The translations under genes were made by a program, and so were the position numbers. Of a DNA stretch of 5,779 nt, positions 4,099-5,779 are shown one piece after another (the first letter of the stretch is position 1; each line of letters begins with the position of its first letter). Source of the stretch: CALMEH01 sp964548225 (GTDB taxonomy: Bacteria; Acidobacteriota; Blastocatellia; Pyrinomonadales; Pyrinomonadaceae); assembly GCA_964548225.1 (NCBI GenBank), contig CAZJQP010000133.1, forward strand, positions 1 through 5,779. Direction: 5' to 3'. The notes under the pieces are model-generated. The model saw only the letters and a list, made by a program, of their open reading frames with translations. It searched no databases and had not been told where the DNA came from.

Positions 4099-5661
4099 AT
4101 GAAAAACGCGATTCTCCACAATCAAAATTTAACGAGCAAGGGCAGTTTCATTAAGTCGAAAAGATTCTCCTGTCTTCTTTCGACTGTGGCGGTCGCGGTG
4201 ATAATTTTTGCCGCGTCCGTCAGTATTTTTCCGCAGGACACAACGCCTTCGCCGCTGCCGACTCCGGTTAAATTAACTTCCGCCGAATACGTTTCGCAGG
4301 ATGGTTTGACGATTGAAAAACTGCTCGAACTCGGCGCAAATCGGCGGGCTGATTTGCAGGCGGCACGGCAAAGATTGACGATTGCCGAAGGGCGTTTGCA
4401 GCAGACGCGTTTTCGCCCGAATCCGACTTTGAGCGGCGATTACGGCACGGCGAGAATTTTGGGCGGCGGCGACGAAAGTCAATTTTCGGTCGGTGTCAGC
4501 CAAGTTTTTGAAACGGGTGGCAAAAGAAATCGGCGCGTGGCGGTTGCCGAACTCGAATTACAGCAGGTTCGCACGGAAATTTCCGCGCTTGAAAGACGGC
4601 TCGCGGTAGAGATTCGCACCGCTTACACCAATGCGCTTTCTGCTGCCAGACAGCTCGATGTTTTGGAAAAACTGATTTCTGCCAATCTGGAAATAGTTAG
4701 GGTAATCGAGGCGCGGCTCAAAGAAGGCGATGTCGCGCCGCTCGATGTCAATTTAATCAAAGTCGAAGCCGACCGTTTGCGAATCCAGACGATTCAGGCG
4801 CGAAACGATCTGGAAACTGCTCTTTTGCAACTGAAAAATATCATCGGCGCGGACGTTGCCGAAAGCATCAGGCTCGCACCGCAAAATGAACGCCCTCCGC
4901 GTCTCGATTTGGGATTGAGCGAACTGACCGATATTGCTTTGCGGGAACGCGCCGATTTGCAAGCCGCCAAACTCGGCGAAGAACTCGGCACGGCACGAAT
5001 TGATCTGGCAAAAGCCAATTCCGTGCCGAATGTCGCGGGTTCGGTCACTTATTCGCGCAATAAACGCATTACCGATTTTCCGCCTATTATCGGCGGCGGC
5101 GTTACTAATCGGGATAATGAATTAACTTTCGGCGTAACGGTTGATATTCCGATTTTCAACCGCAATCAAGGCGAAATCGCTTCGGCAACGGGCGAAAAAC
5201 TGCAAGCGACTCGCAATCGTGAGTTTTTGGAATCAACCATCAAACGCGATGTTGCCATTGCTTTTCGCAAATACCGGGCGGCGGCGGAAACGCTGACGAT
5301 TTATGCGGTGCAAATCATTCCGCGTTCGGAAGAAAACTTAAAATCAATTCGTTCTGCTTACGGTTTCGGCGAATTTTCGATCTTTGAAGTCGTCAACGAA
5401 CAACGTCGTTTGACCGAAAATGTAACCGGCTACAATCAAGCTCTGCGCGATTATTACAACGCTTTGAACGAACTCGAAACGGCACTCGGCAGCGTCATTC
5501 CGCCAACAGGCTTAATACCTGTTTCGTCAATTTTGCCTTCGGAAGATCTAGCTCCGTCGCAAGCAAACCGCGAAAAACTTTTGAAATCAATCGAGACGGT
5601 CAATATGCAGAAAAAACCGGAAATCTCGAAAAATAAAAAACAGGAAGAGGAAGAAAAATGA
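4099..5661 (+). CDS. CusC/CzcC/TolC-type outer-membrane efflux protein
   Basis: A 520-residue protein forming the outer-membrane channel of a tripartite efflux system. After an N-terminal hydrophobic signal (about 24-44, ending SIFPQ) and a Pro-rich linker it has the two tandem outer-membrane-efflux repeats of this family, about 66-260 and 272-465. The duplication is visible: RADLQAA occurs at 83-89 and again at 284-290, each followed by long helices and a beta segment (SQFSVGVSQVFETGGKRNRR, 127-146; ELTFGVTVDIPIFNRNQGEI, 341-360). The IFNRNQGEI block and the YGFGEFSIFEVVNEQRR segment (421-437) are hallmarks of CzcC/CusC-like proteins. There is no lipobox, unlike E. coli CusC. The C-terminus is an unusually charged tail (KNKKQEEEEK, 511-520). 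The ATG at 4099 comes one base after the previous stop without a good ribosome site, suggesting translational coupling; its own stop overlaps the next start by four bases. Confidence 0.95.
   Translation: MKNAILHNQNLTSKGSFIKSKRFSCLLSTVAVAVIIFAASVSIFPQDTTPSPLPTPVKLTSAEYVSQDGLTIEKLLELGANRRADLQAARQRLTIAEGRLQQTRFRPNPTLSGDYGTARILGGGDESQFSVGVSQVFETGGKRNRRVAVAELELQQVRTEISALERRLAVEIRTAYTNALSAARQLDVLEKLISANLEIVRVIEARLKEGDVAPLDVNLIKVEADRLRIQTIQARNDLETALLQLKNIIGADVAESIRLAPQNERPPRLDLGLSELTDIALRERADLQAAKLGEELGTARIDLAKANSVPNVAGSVTYSRNKRITDFPPIIGGGVTNRDNELTFGVTVDIPIFNRNQGEIASATGEKLQATRNREFLESTIKRDVAIAFRKYRAAAETLTIYAVQIIPRSEENLKSIRSAYGFGEFSIFEVVNEQRRLTENVTGYNQALRDYYNALNELETALGSVIPPTGLIPVSSILPSEDLAPSQANREKLLKSIETVNMQKKPEISKNKKQEEEEK
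5643..5650 (+). promoter_or_regulatory. Ribosome binding site for the adaptor gene, inside the channel gene
   Basis: GGAAGAGG ends seven bases before the ATG at 5658. It lies within the last codons of the channel gene, where it helps account for the Glu-rich tail. Together with the ATGA overlap it supports coupled translation of channel and adaptor. Confidence 0.65.
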
Positions 5662-5779
5662 AAAAATTTACTTTTTTAGCAATTATCGGATTGATTGCAA
5701 TCATCGGCTTGGCGGGCGCGTGTTCGTCCGGTTCAACCCCGACAACCACAACGAATGCAACTAACAATCAAGCGACAAC
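5658..5779 (+). CDS. Lipoprotein, probable RND periplasmic adaptor (CusB-like), N-terminal 40 residues
   Basis: Only the first 40 residues are in the window. They show a lipoprotein signal: MKKFTFLAIIGLIAIIGLAG and then the lipobox LAGAC with Cys22, followed by a Ser/Thr/Asn-rich linker (SSGSTPTTTTNATNNQ). No conserved adaptor motif is reached before the edge. The assignment rests on position: the gene starts inside the stop codon of an outer-membrane efflux gene (ATGA overlap), and membrane-fusion adaptors with lipid anchors and Thr/Ser linkers usually occupy this slot in Cus/Czc operons. It could be another small periplasmic lipoprotein, for instance a second FixH-like one. That it is a real lipoprotein gene is close to certain; the adaptor role is inferred. 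Confidence 0.75.
   Translation, partial: MKKFTFLAIIGLIAIIGLAGACSSGSTPTTTTNATNNQAT

Overview
The window looks like a chromosomal metal-efflux (copper/silver-type) locus from an Acidobacteriota bacterium. The main clue is a protein at 585-1550 with the acidobacterial style of VWFA-related domain. Moderate base composition, AT-rich spacers and the style of the Cus-like genes suggest a Blastocatellia/Pyrinomonadaceae-like lineage. That placement is inferred from family knowledge, not from a search.

Layout. The left half is read on the minus strand. In transcription order it holds a small secreted Cys-rich protein (2277-2663), a FixH/YtkA-like lipoprotein with a methionine ladder (1719-2144), a secreted VWFA-related protein (585-1550), and the first 177 residues of a CusA-type heavy-metal RND pump (1-533, cut by the window edge). 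Positions 2664-3021 form a 358-bp AT-rich spacer without a gene, although a good minus-strand promoter lies at its left end. A 68-residue single-pass membrane protein with a very basic tail follows (3022-3228, minus).

The right half is read on the plus strand. It holds a membrane-anchored periplasmic protein with a His/Asp motif at its mature N-terminus (3459-4097), a CusC/TolC-type outer-membrane efflux protein (4099-5661), and the start of a lipoprotein that is probably the periplasmic adaptor (5658-5779, cut by the edge). These three are packed with a 1-nt gap and a 4-nt overlap, so they are almost certainly one translationally coupled operon. The divergent region 3229-3458 carries a perfect 14-bp palindrome and candidate promoters.

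Working model (inference). The plus-strand operon supplies the outer-membrane channel and adaptor of a Cus/Czc-like tripartite pump. The minus-strand unit supplies an inner-membrane CusA pump plus small extracytoplasmic proteins with candidate copper ligands. Either the pump parts are split between divergent units, or two RND systems lie side by side; sequence beyond both edges would decide. The least expected features are the VWFA-related protein upstream of cusA, the Cys-rich secreted protein with a nearly leaderless promoter, and a leader with mutually exclusive hairpins at 1605-1678.
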